In this document: positions 1 through 5,007 of the stretch, piece by piece | Layout: each line of letters begins with the position of its first letter | Position numbering within the stretch: the stretch's first letter is position 1 | NCBI GenBank assembly: GCA_011390055.1 | Contig: JAABTC010000161.1 | Coordinates: 1-5,007 of the forward strand | Reading direction: 5' to 3' | From: Burkholderiales bacterium | GTDB taxonomy: Bacteria > Pseudomonadota > Gammaproteobacteria > Burkholderiales > Burkholderiaceae_C | Length of the DNA: 5,007 bases | The notes under the pieces: generated by a model | The model's input: only the letters and a program-made list of their open reading frames with translations | Databases searched by the model: none | Told to the model about the DNA's origin: nothing | Program-made: the position numbers and the translations under genes

Positions 1-789
1 GTGGATGCCCATCTTCTCTTCCAGACGCCCGCAGGTGATCGGGTTGCGCGCGCCCAGCGTGCCGTCGGCGTTGACGAGGTACTTCGGCACCGCGAAGAGC
101 GAGATGCCCTTGCTGCCGGCCGGTGAGTCGGGCAGGCGCGCCAGCACCAAGTGCACGATGTTGGCGGCCAGGTCGTGCTCGCCCGAGCTGATGAAGATCT
201 TGTTGCCAGTGATGCGGTAGCTGCCATCGGCCTGCGGTTCGGCCTTGCTGCGCAGCAAGCCCAGGTCGGTGCCGCAGTGCGACTCGGTCAGGCACATCGA
301 GCCGGTCCACTCGCCGCTGGACAGGCGGGGCAGGTACATCGCCTTCTGCTCGGGCGTGCCGTGCACGTGCAGGCACTCGTAGGCCCCGTGCGACAGGCCG
401 GGGTACATGGCCCAGGCCTGGTTGGCCGAGTTCATCATCTCGTACAGGCACTGGTTCAGCACGTGCGGCAAGCCCTGGCCGCCGAAGGCCGGGTCGGTCG
501 ACAGCGCCGGCCAGCCACCCTCCACGTACTGCGCATAGGCCTGCTTGAAACCGGCCGGCGTGCGCACCTCGTGCGTGCCCACATCCAGCAGGCAGCCTTC
601 GCTGTCGCCGATCTGGTTCAGCGGCATCAGCACCTCGGCGGCGAACTTGCCGCCCTCTTCCAGCACCGCGTCGACGGTCGCGATGTCGAGTTCCGCATGC
701 GCGGGAATCTCCTGCAACTGCTCGACTGCGCCGAGCAACTCGTGAAGGACGAAGCGCAGGTCGCGCAGGGGGGGCTGGTAAGAAGGCAT
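1..789 (-). CDS. Acyl-CoA dehydrogenase, DmdC-like (3' end beyond window)
   Basis: This FAD-dependent acyl-CoA dehydrogenase should oxidise an acyl-CoA to the 2,3-enoyl-CoA and pass electrons to electron-transfer flavoprotein in the cytoplasm. Only the first 263 residues are present; the long DmdC-like class is usually near 600, so more than half lies beyond base 1. Seen: an N-terminal helical stretch beginning MPSYQPPLRDLRFVLHE, typical of this class; the helical acyl-CoA dehydrogenase N-domain (about 35-155); the flavin/substrate motif MCLTESHCGTDLG (165-177) opening the middle beta domain; and ITGNKIFISSGEHD (193-206). The frame is open throughout with no frameshift. The ATG lies 6 bp after the stop of the TetR gene and has no clear Shine-Dalgarno sequence, so translation may be coupled to it. 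Relatives include 3-methylmercaptopropionyl-CoA dehydrogenase (DmdC), but many betaproteobacterial members probably act on ordinary fatty acyl-CoAs. The family is secure; the substrate is unknown. Residue 170 is Ser where I expect Pro. Confidence 0.93.
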   Translation of the reverse strand, partial: MPSYQPPLRDLRFVLHELLGAVEQLQEIPAHAELDIATVDAVLEEGGKFAAEVLMPLNQIGDSEGCLLDVGTHEVRTPAGFKQAYAQYVEGGWPALSTDPAFGGQGLPHVLNQCLYEMMNSANQAWAMYPGLSHGAYECLHVHGTPEQKAMYLPRLSSGEWTGSMCLTESHCGTDLGLLRSKAEPQADGSYRITGNKIFISSGEHDLAANIVHLVLARLPDSPAGSKGISLFAVPKYLVNADGTLGARNPITCGRLEEKMGIH

Positions 790-795
790 GGCGGG

Positions 796-1491
796 TTACC
801 GTGTCAAAGCTGAATGGGGGTGGGCGCACGGGCCCTCGTTCGAAGCCGGCGCCAAACAGCGCGCCAGCAGGTGTTCGAAGCCGCGCCCGGCACGCTCGAG
901 CGATCCGGCCTGGCGCAGGAAACGTGCGTCGTGGTGCAGGGCCAGGATCAGGCCGTGCATCTCGAACAGCATCTGGTGGGCGTCGGTGTCGGGGGCCAGG
1001 TGCCCCTCCTGCACGCCGAGATGGATAGCGCGCTGCAGTGCGTCGTGCCAGGCCTGCACCATCGACGCCAGCGCGTCGCGCACCGGGCCGGGCCGGTCGT
1101 CGAACTCGACCGCGCCGCTGATGTAGATGCAGCCCGAATCGAGCTCGACCGAGACGCGCCGCACCCAGCGCTCGAACAGCGCGCGCAGCCTCGGCAGGCC
1201 ACGCGCTTCTTCCATGGCGGGAAAAAACACCTCGGCTTCGAAACGTGCGTGGTACTCGCGCACCACCGAGATCTGCAACTCTTCACGTGAGCCGAAGTGC
1301 GCGAAGACGCCCGATTTGCTCATCTGCATCATCTCGGCCAGGGCCCCGATCGACAGCCCCTCCAGGCCGACATGCGACGCCAGGCCGAGGGCGGCATCGA
1401 GGATCGCGGCGCGTGTCTGCCGCCCCTTGTGGGGCGGCGGTCGGCGCGTCGGGCGATCCGGGGTGTCGGTGGCGTCGGTGTCGGTTTGCAC
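796..1491 (-). CDS. TetR/AcrR-family transcriptional regulator
   Basis: A 231-residue one-domain-pair repressor. Seen: a disordered, Thr/Pro/Arg-rich head (1-22), then the TetR DNA-binding domain (about 25-75) with GRQTRAAILDAALGLA as helix 1, and the helix-turn-helix LSIGALAEMMQMSKSGVFAHFGSREEL (46-72), whose GVFAHFGS segment is the family signature. The C-terminal ligand domain contains SGCIYISGAVEFDDRPGPVRDAL (119-141), a motif I associate with a TetR subgroup often found beside fatty-acid or acyl-CoA genes. The start is GTG (1489-1491); no in-frame ATG lies upstream before the promoter region, and the Shine-Dalgarno match is poor, so expression may be low. The gene is first in a probable two-gene operon with the acyl-CoA dehydrogenase. 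It probably represses itself, the dehydrogenase and perhaps the divergent reductase through the palindrome at 1516-1537. The ligand is unknown; an acyl-CoA or fatty acid is a reasonable guess from context. Confidence 0.9.
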   Translation of the reverse strand: MQTDTDATDTPDRPTRRPPPHKGRQTRAAILDAALGLASHVGLEGLSIGALAEMMQMSKSGVFAHFGSREELQISVVREYHARFEAEVFFPAMEEARGLPRLRALFERWVRRVSVELDSGCIYISGAVEFDDRPGPVRDALASMVQAWHDALQRAIHLGVQEGHLAPDTDAHQMLFEMHGLILALHHDARFLRQAGSLERAGRGFEHLLARCLAPASNEGPCAHPHSALTR

Positions 1492-1515
1492 AATGGCGGC
1501 AAGCAGGAATGCATG

Positions 1516-1537
1516 AAATCGAACGATCGTGCTATTT
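1516..1537. promoter_or_regulatory. Candidate TetR operator, 22-bp near-palindrome
   Basis: The sequence reads the same on both strands at 18 of 22 positions. An 8-bp perfect core ACGATCGT (1523-1530) is flanked by matching outer arms AAAT (1516-1519) and ATTT (1534-1537) and an inner G/C pair (1521/1532). The size and symmetry fit a TetR-family operator. It lies 24 bp upstream of the TetR start codon, within the region shared with the divergent reductase, and overlaps -10-like hexamers on both strands. Binding by the adjacent regulator is inferred, not shown. Confidence 0.5.
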
Positions 1538-1539
1538 TG
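1530..1539. promoter_or_regulatory. Possible overlapping -10 elements of a divergent promoter
   Basis: This is the most AT-rich patch between the two divergent genes. On the plus strand it gives an extended -10, TGC followed by TATTTT (1533-1538, 4 of 6 matches to TATAAT). On the minus strand it gives CAAAAT (1539-1534, 4 of 6). I find no good -35 hexamer for either direction, so the assignment is weak. If right, transcripts would begin near 1545 (plus, toward the reductase) and near 1527 (minus, toward the TetR gene), and the palindrome at 1516-1537 would cover both. Confidence 0.25.
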
Positions 1540-1675
1540 CAGTGCGTCGCTCGATTGGCGCGATCGCGGGGGGTGTTTTTCTAGGGTTGTCTGCCTACAT
1601 GCTCACGCTGGGCGACACTTGTCGCAGGGCGCTGCCGGGTGGCGCCACGGTGCGTAGGCAGGGGAGAACAGGCGC

Positions 1676-2644
1676 GTGATGAAGGTGGGTGTGGTCGGTT
1701 TGGGAGCGGTCGGCGGCCTGTTCGCGGCACGCCTGGATGCCGCGGGGCACCGCGTGTTCGCGCTGGCGCGCGAGGCCACCGTCGCGGCGGTGCGCGAACA
1801 CGGCCTGGTTTTCACTTCGTCGGAAGGCGAAACCAGCGTGCACCGCATCGAGGTGGCGACCGATGCGCTGGCGTTCGAGCCGCCCGACGTGTTGATCATC
1901 GCGTTGAAGGCCCAGGTGCTGGCCGAAGAGGCGCGCAGCCTCGTGCCTTTGGTCGGCCCCGACACGCTGGTGCTGCCGACGATGAACGGTGTACCCTGGT
2001 GGTTCCTGGGCGACGACTGGCTCGCGAGCGTCGATCCGCAGGGGCACATCGGCACCAGCCTGCCGCTGTCGCAGACCCTCGGTGCGGTGGTGCACCTGAG
2101 CAGCACCAGCCCGGCGCCCGGCCACTGCCGGCACGTCTTCGGCGAACGCGTGATCCTGGGCGAGCCGACCGGCGGCGTCAGCGCCCGCGTCAACGCCCTG
2201 GCCGAAGAACTCGCGATGGCCGGCTTCGCCACCGAGACCAGCGTGAACATCCGGCGCGACGTCTGGTTCAAGCTGTGGGGCAACATGACGATGAACCCCA
2301 TCAGTGCGCTCACCGGTGCGGCCTGCAACGCGATCCTCGACGACGAACTGGTGCAGGGCTTCCTGCGCGCGGCGATGGTCGAAGCCGCTGCCGTGGGCGA
2401 ACGCATCGACTGCCCGATCGTGCAGAGCGTCGACGACCGCATCGCCGTCACGCGCAAGCTCGGTGCTTTCAAGACGTCGATGCTGCAGGACACCGAAGCC
2501 GGCCGGCCGCTCGAAATCGATGCGCTGATCGGCGCGGTGCACGAGATCGCCCGCCGCGTCGGCGTGCCGACGCCGAACATCGACGCGCTGTTCGGCCTGG
2601 TGCGGTTGATGGCGCGCAGCCGAGGTCTGGTGACCGGCGTGTGA
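1676..2644 (+). CDS. PanE/ApbA-family 2-dehydropantoate 2-reductase-like oxidoreductase
   Basis: A 322-residue cytoplasmic NADPH-dependent reductase of the ketopantoate reductase family, whose named member reduces 2-dehydropantoate to pantoate for pantothenate and CoA synthesis. Seen: an N-terminal Rossmann fold with GLGAVG (8-13); ALKAQ (76-80), matching the family's conserved Lys near residue 72 of E. coli PanE; TMNGVPWWF (102-110), with the conserved Asn-Gly; then the helical C-domain with FKLWGNMTMNP (198-208), whose Lys199 aligns with the catalytic Lys176 of E. coli PanE, and GRPLEIDAL (276-284), whose Glu280 aligns with Glu256. All catalytic positions are kept and the length is typical. 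GTG at 1676 and ATG at 1679 are adjacent start choices: GGAG at 1663-1666 is 9 bases before GTG and 12 before ATG, so the start is uncertain by one codon. No panB or panC is nearby. The reductase family is sure; ketopantoate as the substrate is only a default. Confidence 0.92.
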   Translation: MMKVGVVGLGAVGGLFAARLDAAGHRVFALAREATVAAVREHGLVFTSSEGETSVHRIEVATDALAFEPPDVLIIALKAQVLAEEARSLVPLVGPDTLVLPTMNGVPWWFLGDDWLASVDPQGHIGTSLPLSQTLGAVVHLSSTSPAPGHCRHVFGERVILGEPTGGVSARVNALAEELAMAGFATETSVNIRRDVWFKLWGNMTMNPISALTGAACNAILDDELVQGFLRAAMVEAAAVGERIDCPIVQSVDDRIAVTRKLGAFKTSMLQDTEAGRPLEIDALIGAVHEIARRVGVPTPNIDALFGLVRLMARSRGLVTGV

Positions 2645-2662
2645 CGAACGACGCGGCTTGCC

Positions 2663-2677
2663 GGCGCCGTTGGTGCC
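2663..2677 (+). terminator. Weak stem-loop after the reductase gene
   Basis: GGCGCC (2663-2668) can pair with GGTGCC (2672-2677), with one G-U pair and a three-base loop, 18 bp after the reductase stop codon. No run of T follows, so it is not a classical intrinsic terminator. In such GC-rich DNA it may be chance. Confidence 0.2.
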
Positions 2678-2693
2678 TGCGCAACGCCCCTCA

Positions 2694-2721
2694 TTGAAGG
2701 GACCTTGCCGATTGGTTTAAT
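2694..2721 (+). promoter_or_regulatory. Probable sigma-70-type promoter for the HNH gene
   Basis: TTGAAG (2694-2699, 4 of 6 matches to TTGACA) is separated by 16 bp from TTTAAT (2716-2721, 5 of 6 matches to TATAAT). It lies in the 101-bp gap after the reductase gene, and a start near 2728 would give a short leader of roughly 18 bases carrying the ribosome-binding site. The local AT content stands out from the flanks. It probably also serves the downstream lipoprotein gene. Confidence 0.45.
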
Positions 2722-2730
2722 CTTCGGGGC

Positions 2731-2735
2731 AGGAG
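2731..2735 (+). promoter_or_regulatory. Ribosome-binding site supporting the GTG start at 2746
   Basis: AGGAG lies 10 bases before GTG 2746. No suitable in-frame ATG occurs near the start of the frame, and the encoded N-terminus (VLQLD) matches the usual beginning of this HNH family, so GTG is the likely start. Confidence 0.5.
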
Positions 2736-2745
2736 CAACACCCCC

Positions 2746-3303
2746 GTGGACGTTCTTCAACTCGATGTGTCCGGTCGCCCGCAAGCCTGGATCAGCGCCA
2801 AGGAAGCGGCGGTGATCTACGCCAGCGACGGCATCGCCTGGACACTCGGCGACACCTGCAAGGTCCTGCGCGGCGGCACCCAGCGCAGCACCGGCCGGCC
2901 GTCACGCATCGAGGTGCATCCCATCGTCGCGGTGCGCGGCGCGGTGCCCAGCCGGGCCTGGCGCCAGGCGCCGGCGCTGGCCAATCACAAGCTGTTCTCG
3001 CGCGATCGCCAGGTCTGCGCCTATTGCGGCCGTGGCTTCGAGTTCGACGAGTTGACGCGCGAGCACATCGTGCCGACCTCGCGCGGCGGCCGCGACTCGT
3101 GGATGAACTGCATCACCGCCTGCCGCAGCTGCAATGGCCGCAAGGGCAATCGCCTGCCCGAAGAAGCGCGCATGACCTTGCTGTACCTGCCCTACGTGCC
3201 GAGCCTGCACGAAGACATGATCCTGCGCGGCCGCCGCATCCTGGCCGACCAGATGGAGTTCCTGCTGGCCAGCGTCCCGCGCAGTTCGCGCCTGTACGCC
3301 TGA
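2746..3303 (+). CDS. HNH endonuclease-domain protein
   Basis: A 185-residue stand-alone HNH-fold protein, expected to bind a divalent metal and cut or nick DNA in the cytoplasm; the biological role of this class is not established. Seen: an N-terminal domain (1-80) beginning VLQLDVSGRPQAWIS, the usual lead-in of this chromosomally widespread family; RD followed by CAYC (Cys91, Cys94), the first half of a structural zinc site; LTREHIVPTSRGG (103-115) with the catalytic His107; WMN (Asn121); and CRSCNGRKGNR (126-136), giving the second zinc pair Cys126/Cys129 and Asn130. EEARMTLLYLPYVP (139-152) is the usual tail motif. All HNH and zinc residues are intact. It has its own probable promoter, and the lipoprotein gene follows after 28 bp, probably co-transcribed. 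No methylase, restriction subunit, toxin-immunity partner, terminase or intron sequence lies beside it, so a housekeeping role seems more likely than a mobile or defence element. Confidence 0.92.
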   Translation: MDVLQLDVSGRPQAWISAKEAAVIYASDGIAWTLGDTCKVLRGGTQRSTGRPSRIEVHPIVAVRGAVPSRAWRQAPALANHKLFSRDRQVCAYCGRGFEFDELTREHIVPTSRGGRDSWMNCITACRSCNGRKGNRLPEEARMTLLYLPYVPSLHEDMILRGRRILADQMEFLLASVPRSSRLYA

Positions 3304-3322
3304 GCCGGCCTGGCGATCGTTC

Positions 3323-3328
3323 AGGAGA
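3323..3328 (+). promoter_or_regulatory. Ribosome-binding site deciding the lipoprotein start
   Basis: AGGAGA precedes two consecutive in-frame ATG codons at 3332 and 3335. The gap is 3 bases to the first and 6 to the second, which favours the second ATG. The mature lipoprotein is the same with either start. Confidence 0.6.
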
Positions 3329-3334
3329 ACCATG

Positions 3335-3844
3335 ATGTTCAAGCGTTTGCCTGCGGTGGCGTTGGTTTTGAGCCTCGCCGCCTGCACCACCACCAGCCCC
3401 GACGTCGTGCAGCGCGGCCAGGCGCAGCGCCTGGCCAACGTGCAGGATGCCACCGTGCTGTCGGTGCGCCCGGTCACCGTCGACGGCAGCCAGAGCGGCG
3501 TCGGTGCGGTCACCGGCGGCGTGCTGGGCGGCATCGCCGGCTCCACACGCTCGTCGGGCCGCGAGCAGGCGGCCATCGGCGTGATCGGGGCGGTGGCCGG
3601 CGCGGTGGTCGGCAACGTGATCGAGCGCAACGCCACGCGCGAAGAGGCGGTGGAGATCCTGCTGCAGCTGCGCAACGGCGAACGCCGTGCGATCGTGCAG
3701 GCCAAGGCGGGCGAAACGTTCGTGGCCGGCGACGCGGTGGTGCTGGTCACCACCGACGGCCGCACCCGCGTGACGCGGGCGCCTGCCGGCCTGCAACCGG
3801 CACCGACGCGGCCCGCGCCCGTGCAGTCGGCCCCGCGCAGTTAA
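3335..3844 (+). CDS. Glycine-zipper outer-membrane lipoprotein (SlyB/Pcp-like)
   Basis: A small envelope lipoprotein of 169 residues from ATG 3335, or 170 from ATG 3332; numbering below uses the longer form. Seen: a basic start (FKR), a hydrophobic segment and the lipobox LAAC (15-18), giving a lipid-modified Cys18; Thr at the next position predicts sorting to the outer membrane. Residues 56-98 hold two Gly/Ala-rich helices spaced by small residues (GAVTGGVLGGIAG and GVIGAVAGAVVGNVIE), the glycine-zipper 2TM pattern of SlyB/Pcp/OmpA-like lipoproteins. A short beta-rich segment follows (about 106-148: ILLQLRNGERRAIVQ, FVAGDAVVLVTTDG), which fits the usual C-domain of this family. The tail (150-170) is Pro/Ala-rich and probably disordered. 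It lies 28 bp after the HNH gene, and its TAA overlaps the stop of the convergent gene. The role is probably envelope integrity; no specific partner can be named. Confidence 0.88.
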   Translation: MFKRLPAVALVLSLAACTTTSPDVVQRGQAQRLANVQDATVLSVRPVTVDGSQSGVGAVTGGVLGGIAGSTRSSGREQAAIGVIGAVAGAVVGNVIERNATREEAVEILLQLRNGERRAIVQAKAGETFVAGDAVVLVTTDGRTRVTRAPAGLQPAPTRPAPVQSAPRS

Positions 3845-4428
3845 GCGCCGCCGAGCAAGCGCTTCTTCAGCTCGCCGTCGGCCGGCTTGTCGCCGAGCCA
3901 GATGCGCAGCACGGCTTCGTAGAAGTCTTCGCCGGGGATCGCGGTGCCGCGGGCCTGACCGTTGACGCTCAGGCGCGTGCCGGCGTCCGGCGTGAAGTCG
4001 AGCAGCACGACATCGCCCTTGCGCGTGTCGCCCACGGCCTTCAGGTTGGCGTTCAGCGTCTCGAGCTGCGACTTGAAGCCTGCCAGTTGCGCCTCGGTGT
4101 GGTTGTTGCGCAGGCCGTCGTTCAGCCCGCCCGCGAACGAATCAGCGTCGAGGTTGCGCAGCGTGGTGATCGCCACGCGGCGCGGCCCTTTCTGGGACAG
4201 CAGCGCCGCCGTGGTGGTGGCCTTCTGCGGCACGTACAGGCCGGCCACGTAGACCTTGAAGATGGCCCGGGTGCGCACGCCGGCGCCGTTCAACTGCAGC
4301 GTGCTGCCGCCGAGCTGCACCGTGGGCTCGAGCTTCACGCCCTCGATCTCGACGGGCTGGGCGACGGCGGCGAACGAAGCTGCGCTCAAGACGAACAACG
4401 TCAGGATGCGGGAAAGAAAGGCATGCAT
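3841..4428 (-). CDS. Secreted chalcone isomerase-like family protein
   Basis: A 195-residue exported protein of the bacterial chalcone-isomerase-like family. These share the fold of the plant enzyme, but the bacterial members have mostly no known activity, so flavonoid isomerisation should not be assumed. Seen: a Sec signal peptide (1-23) with a hydrophobic core and AVA before Gln24, a good signal peptidase I site; PVEIEGVKLEPTVQLGG (25-41); the family hallmark LNGAGVRTRAIFKVYVAGLYV (46-66); DGLRNNH (104-110); and the closing GEDFYEAVLRIWLGDKPADGELKKRLLG (166-193). No lipobox or further membrane segment is present, so the mature protein should be periplasmic. AGGAGA (complement of 4435-4440) lies 6 bases before the ATG and supports the start. 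It follows cysE by 22 bp on the same strand and is probably co-transcribed with it. It ends tail to tail with the lipoprotein gene. Confidence 0.9.
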   Translation of the reverse strand: MHAFLSRILTLFVLSAASFAAVAQPVEIEGVKLEPTVQLGGSTLQLNGAGVRTRAIFKVYVAGLYVPQKATTTAALLSQKGPRRVAITTLRNLDADSFAGGLNDGLRNNHTEAQLAGFKSQLETLNANLKAVGDTRKGDVVLLDFTPDAGTRLSVNGQARGTAIPGEDFYEAVLRIWLGDKPADGELKKRLLGGA

Positions 4429-4450
4429 GCGAGGTCTCCTAGGGTGGGTT

Positions 4451-5007
4451 TCACTTGACCAGACGGTTCAGCCGCTCGGCGTCGAAGTGCTCGCCGGTCT
4501 GTGCGTCCTGGGGCACACAACCGGCGTCGGGCAGGTCGCGCGAACGGTTCGAGAGCTTGTCGATGGCCTGCCACAACAGCGCGATCTGGTGTTCATGGCC
4601 GCTGGCATTGTCGATCAGGCCCTTCATGGCCTGCGCGACCGGGTCGTCGCCCTGGGTCACGCCGTAGGCCGAGAAGCCCATACGCGAGGCGGCCTCCTCG
4701 CGGGCCGCCTCGGCTTCGGCCTGCAGCACGCGTGCCGGGTTGCCGACGGCCGTGGCGCCCGCCGGCACCGGCTTGACGACCACCGCCCCGGAGCCCACGC
4801 GGGCGCCGTCGCCGACGGTGAAGCCGCCCAGCACCTGCGCATTCGCACCGACGATGACCCCGCGGCCGAGGGTCGGGTGGCGTTTGGCGCCCTTGACCAG
4901 CGCCGTGCCGCCCAGCGTCACCCCTTGGTAGATGGTGCAGCCTTCGCCCACCTCCGCCGTCTCGCCGATCACCACCCCCATGCCGTGGTCGATGAAAACA
5001 TGCCGAC
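4451..5007 (-). CDS. cysE: Serine O-acetyltransferase (5' end beyond window)
   Basis: This enzyme transfers acetyl from acetyl-CoA to L-serine, giving O-acetylserine, the direct precursor of cysteine, in the cytoplasm. The visible 184 residues are the C-terminal part; the N-terminal helical domain lies past base 5007. Seen: RHVFIDHGMGVVIGETAEVGEG, whose His in IDHGMG aligns with the catalytic His158 of E. coli CysE; TIYQGVTLGGT, the acetyl-CoA-binding hexapeptide-repeat coil; KRHPTLGRGVIVGANAQVLGGFTVGDGARVGSGAVV, further left-handed beta-helix turns with the conserved Arg-His-Pro; and VGNPAR closing the helix. About 90 residues follow, first Ala/Glu-rich, then helical (HEHQIALLWQAIDKLSN), as in the longer CysE forms of betaproteobacteria. 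The family is feedback-inhibited by cysteine through its C-terminus, but I cannot judge that here. HGMG instead of the enteric HATG places it with the EpsC/SrpH-like type. The chalcone-isomerase-like gene follows after 22 bp. Confidence 0.95.
   Translation of the reverse strand, partial: RHVFIDHGMGVVIGETAEVGEGCTIYQGVTLGGTALVKGAKRHPTLGRGVIVGANAQVLGGFTVGDGARVGSGAVVVKPVPAGATAVGNPARVLQAEAEAAREEAASRMGFSAYGVTQGDDPVAQAMKGLIDNASGHEHQIALLWQAIDKLSNRSRDLPDAGCVPQDAQTGEHFDAERLNRLVK

Noticed and set aside
151..813. A 220-codon plus-strand open frame opposite the acyl-CoA dehydrogenase gene.
   Set aside because: The minus strand gives a clear acyl-CoA dehydrogenase; the plus-strand product is Ala/Val/Gln/Arg/His-rich with no motif.
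1513..1584. A 23-codon plus-strand open frame beginning ATG AAA TCG, with AGGA just upstream, in the leader of the reductase gene.
   Set aside because: It overlaps the candidate operator and -10 region, has no recognisable leader-peptide content (no run of one amino acid, no attenuator hairpin), and the Shine-Dalgarno spacing is too short. Likely chance.
1601..1622. Resemblance between the intergenic DNA near 1601-1622 and the HNH gene near 2840-2862 (both can read TLGDTC).
   Set aside because: The match is short and imperfect with no extension on either side, so it is not a credible repeat or duplicated fragment.
2710..2722. GATT/AATC inverted repeat around a 5-base loop upstream of the HNH gene.
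   Set aside because: The arms are only 4 bp, coincide with the -10 region and have no symmetric extension; too short to call an operator.
1595..2784. Long minus-strand open frames (315 and 393 codons) opposite the reductase gene.
   Set aside because: The products are Arg/His/Ala/Pro-rich with no domain pattern, while the plus strand encodes an intact PanE-family protein. These are antisense shadows of GC-biased codons.
2902..3796. Minus-strand open frames (287 and 227 codons) opposite the HNH and lipoprotein genes.
   Set aside because: They cross two well-supported genes, have low-complexity translations and show no family motifs.
4421..4430. GCATGCATGC, a perfect 10-bp palindrome over the start codon of the chalcone-isomerase-like gene.
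   Set aside because: It is explained by the ATG-CAT-GC coding start, has no symmetric flanks and lies downstream of the ribosome-binding site; no reason to call it an operator.

Overview
The window is a gene-dense stretch of a GC-rich bacterial chromosome. The codon use (strong G/C third-position bias), the protein types and the N-terminal sequence of the acyl-CoA dehydrogenase all suggest a betaproteobacterium of the order Burkholderiales, perhaps a Rubrivivax/Leptothrix/Methylibium-like lineage. That placement is an inference from protein resemblance, not a database result. I see no transposase, integrase, tRNA, rRNA, CRISPR array or phage gene.

Layout: (1) Minus strand, 1491 down to 1: a TetR/AcrR-family repressor followed after 6 bp by the first 263 codons of a DmdC-like acyl-CoA dehydrogenase, which runs off the left edge. 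(2) 1492-1675: a 184-bp divergent intergenic region with a 22-bp near-palindrome over the only AT-rich -10-like sequence, the most likely binding site of the TetR protein. (3) Plus strand, 1676-2644: a PanE/ApbA-family NADPH-dependent ketoacid reductase. (4) Plus strand, 2746-3844: an HNH endonuclease-fold protein with its own plausible sigma-70 promoter, then a small glycine-zipper outer-membrane lipoprotein. (5) Minus strand, 5007 down to 3841: the C-terminal part of serine O-acetyltransferase (cysE), then a secreted chalcone-isomerase-like protein that meets the lipoprotein gene tail to tail, with the two stop codons sharing one TTAA.

How they may work together: the repressor and dehydrogenase look like a locally regulated fatty-acid or acyl-CoA catabolic unit. 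The divergent reductase may share the same operator. The other genes (HNH, lipoprotein, cysE, chalcone-isomerase-like) look like ordinary chromosomal neighbours with unrelated roles in DNA processing, the cell envelope and cysteine synthesis.

I looked for an undescribed system and did not find a convincing one. The best lead is the regulatory palindrome between the TetR gene and the reductase gene; the other observations are modest. All long open frames antisense to these genes look like GC-bias shadows.
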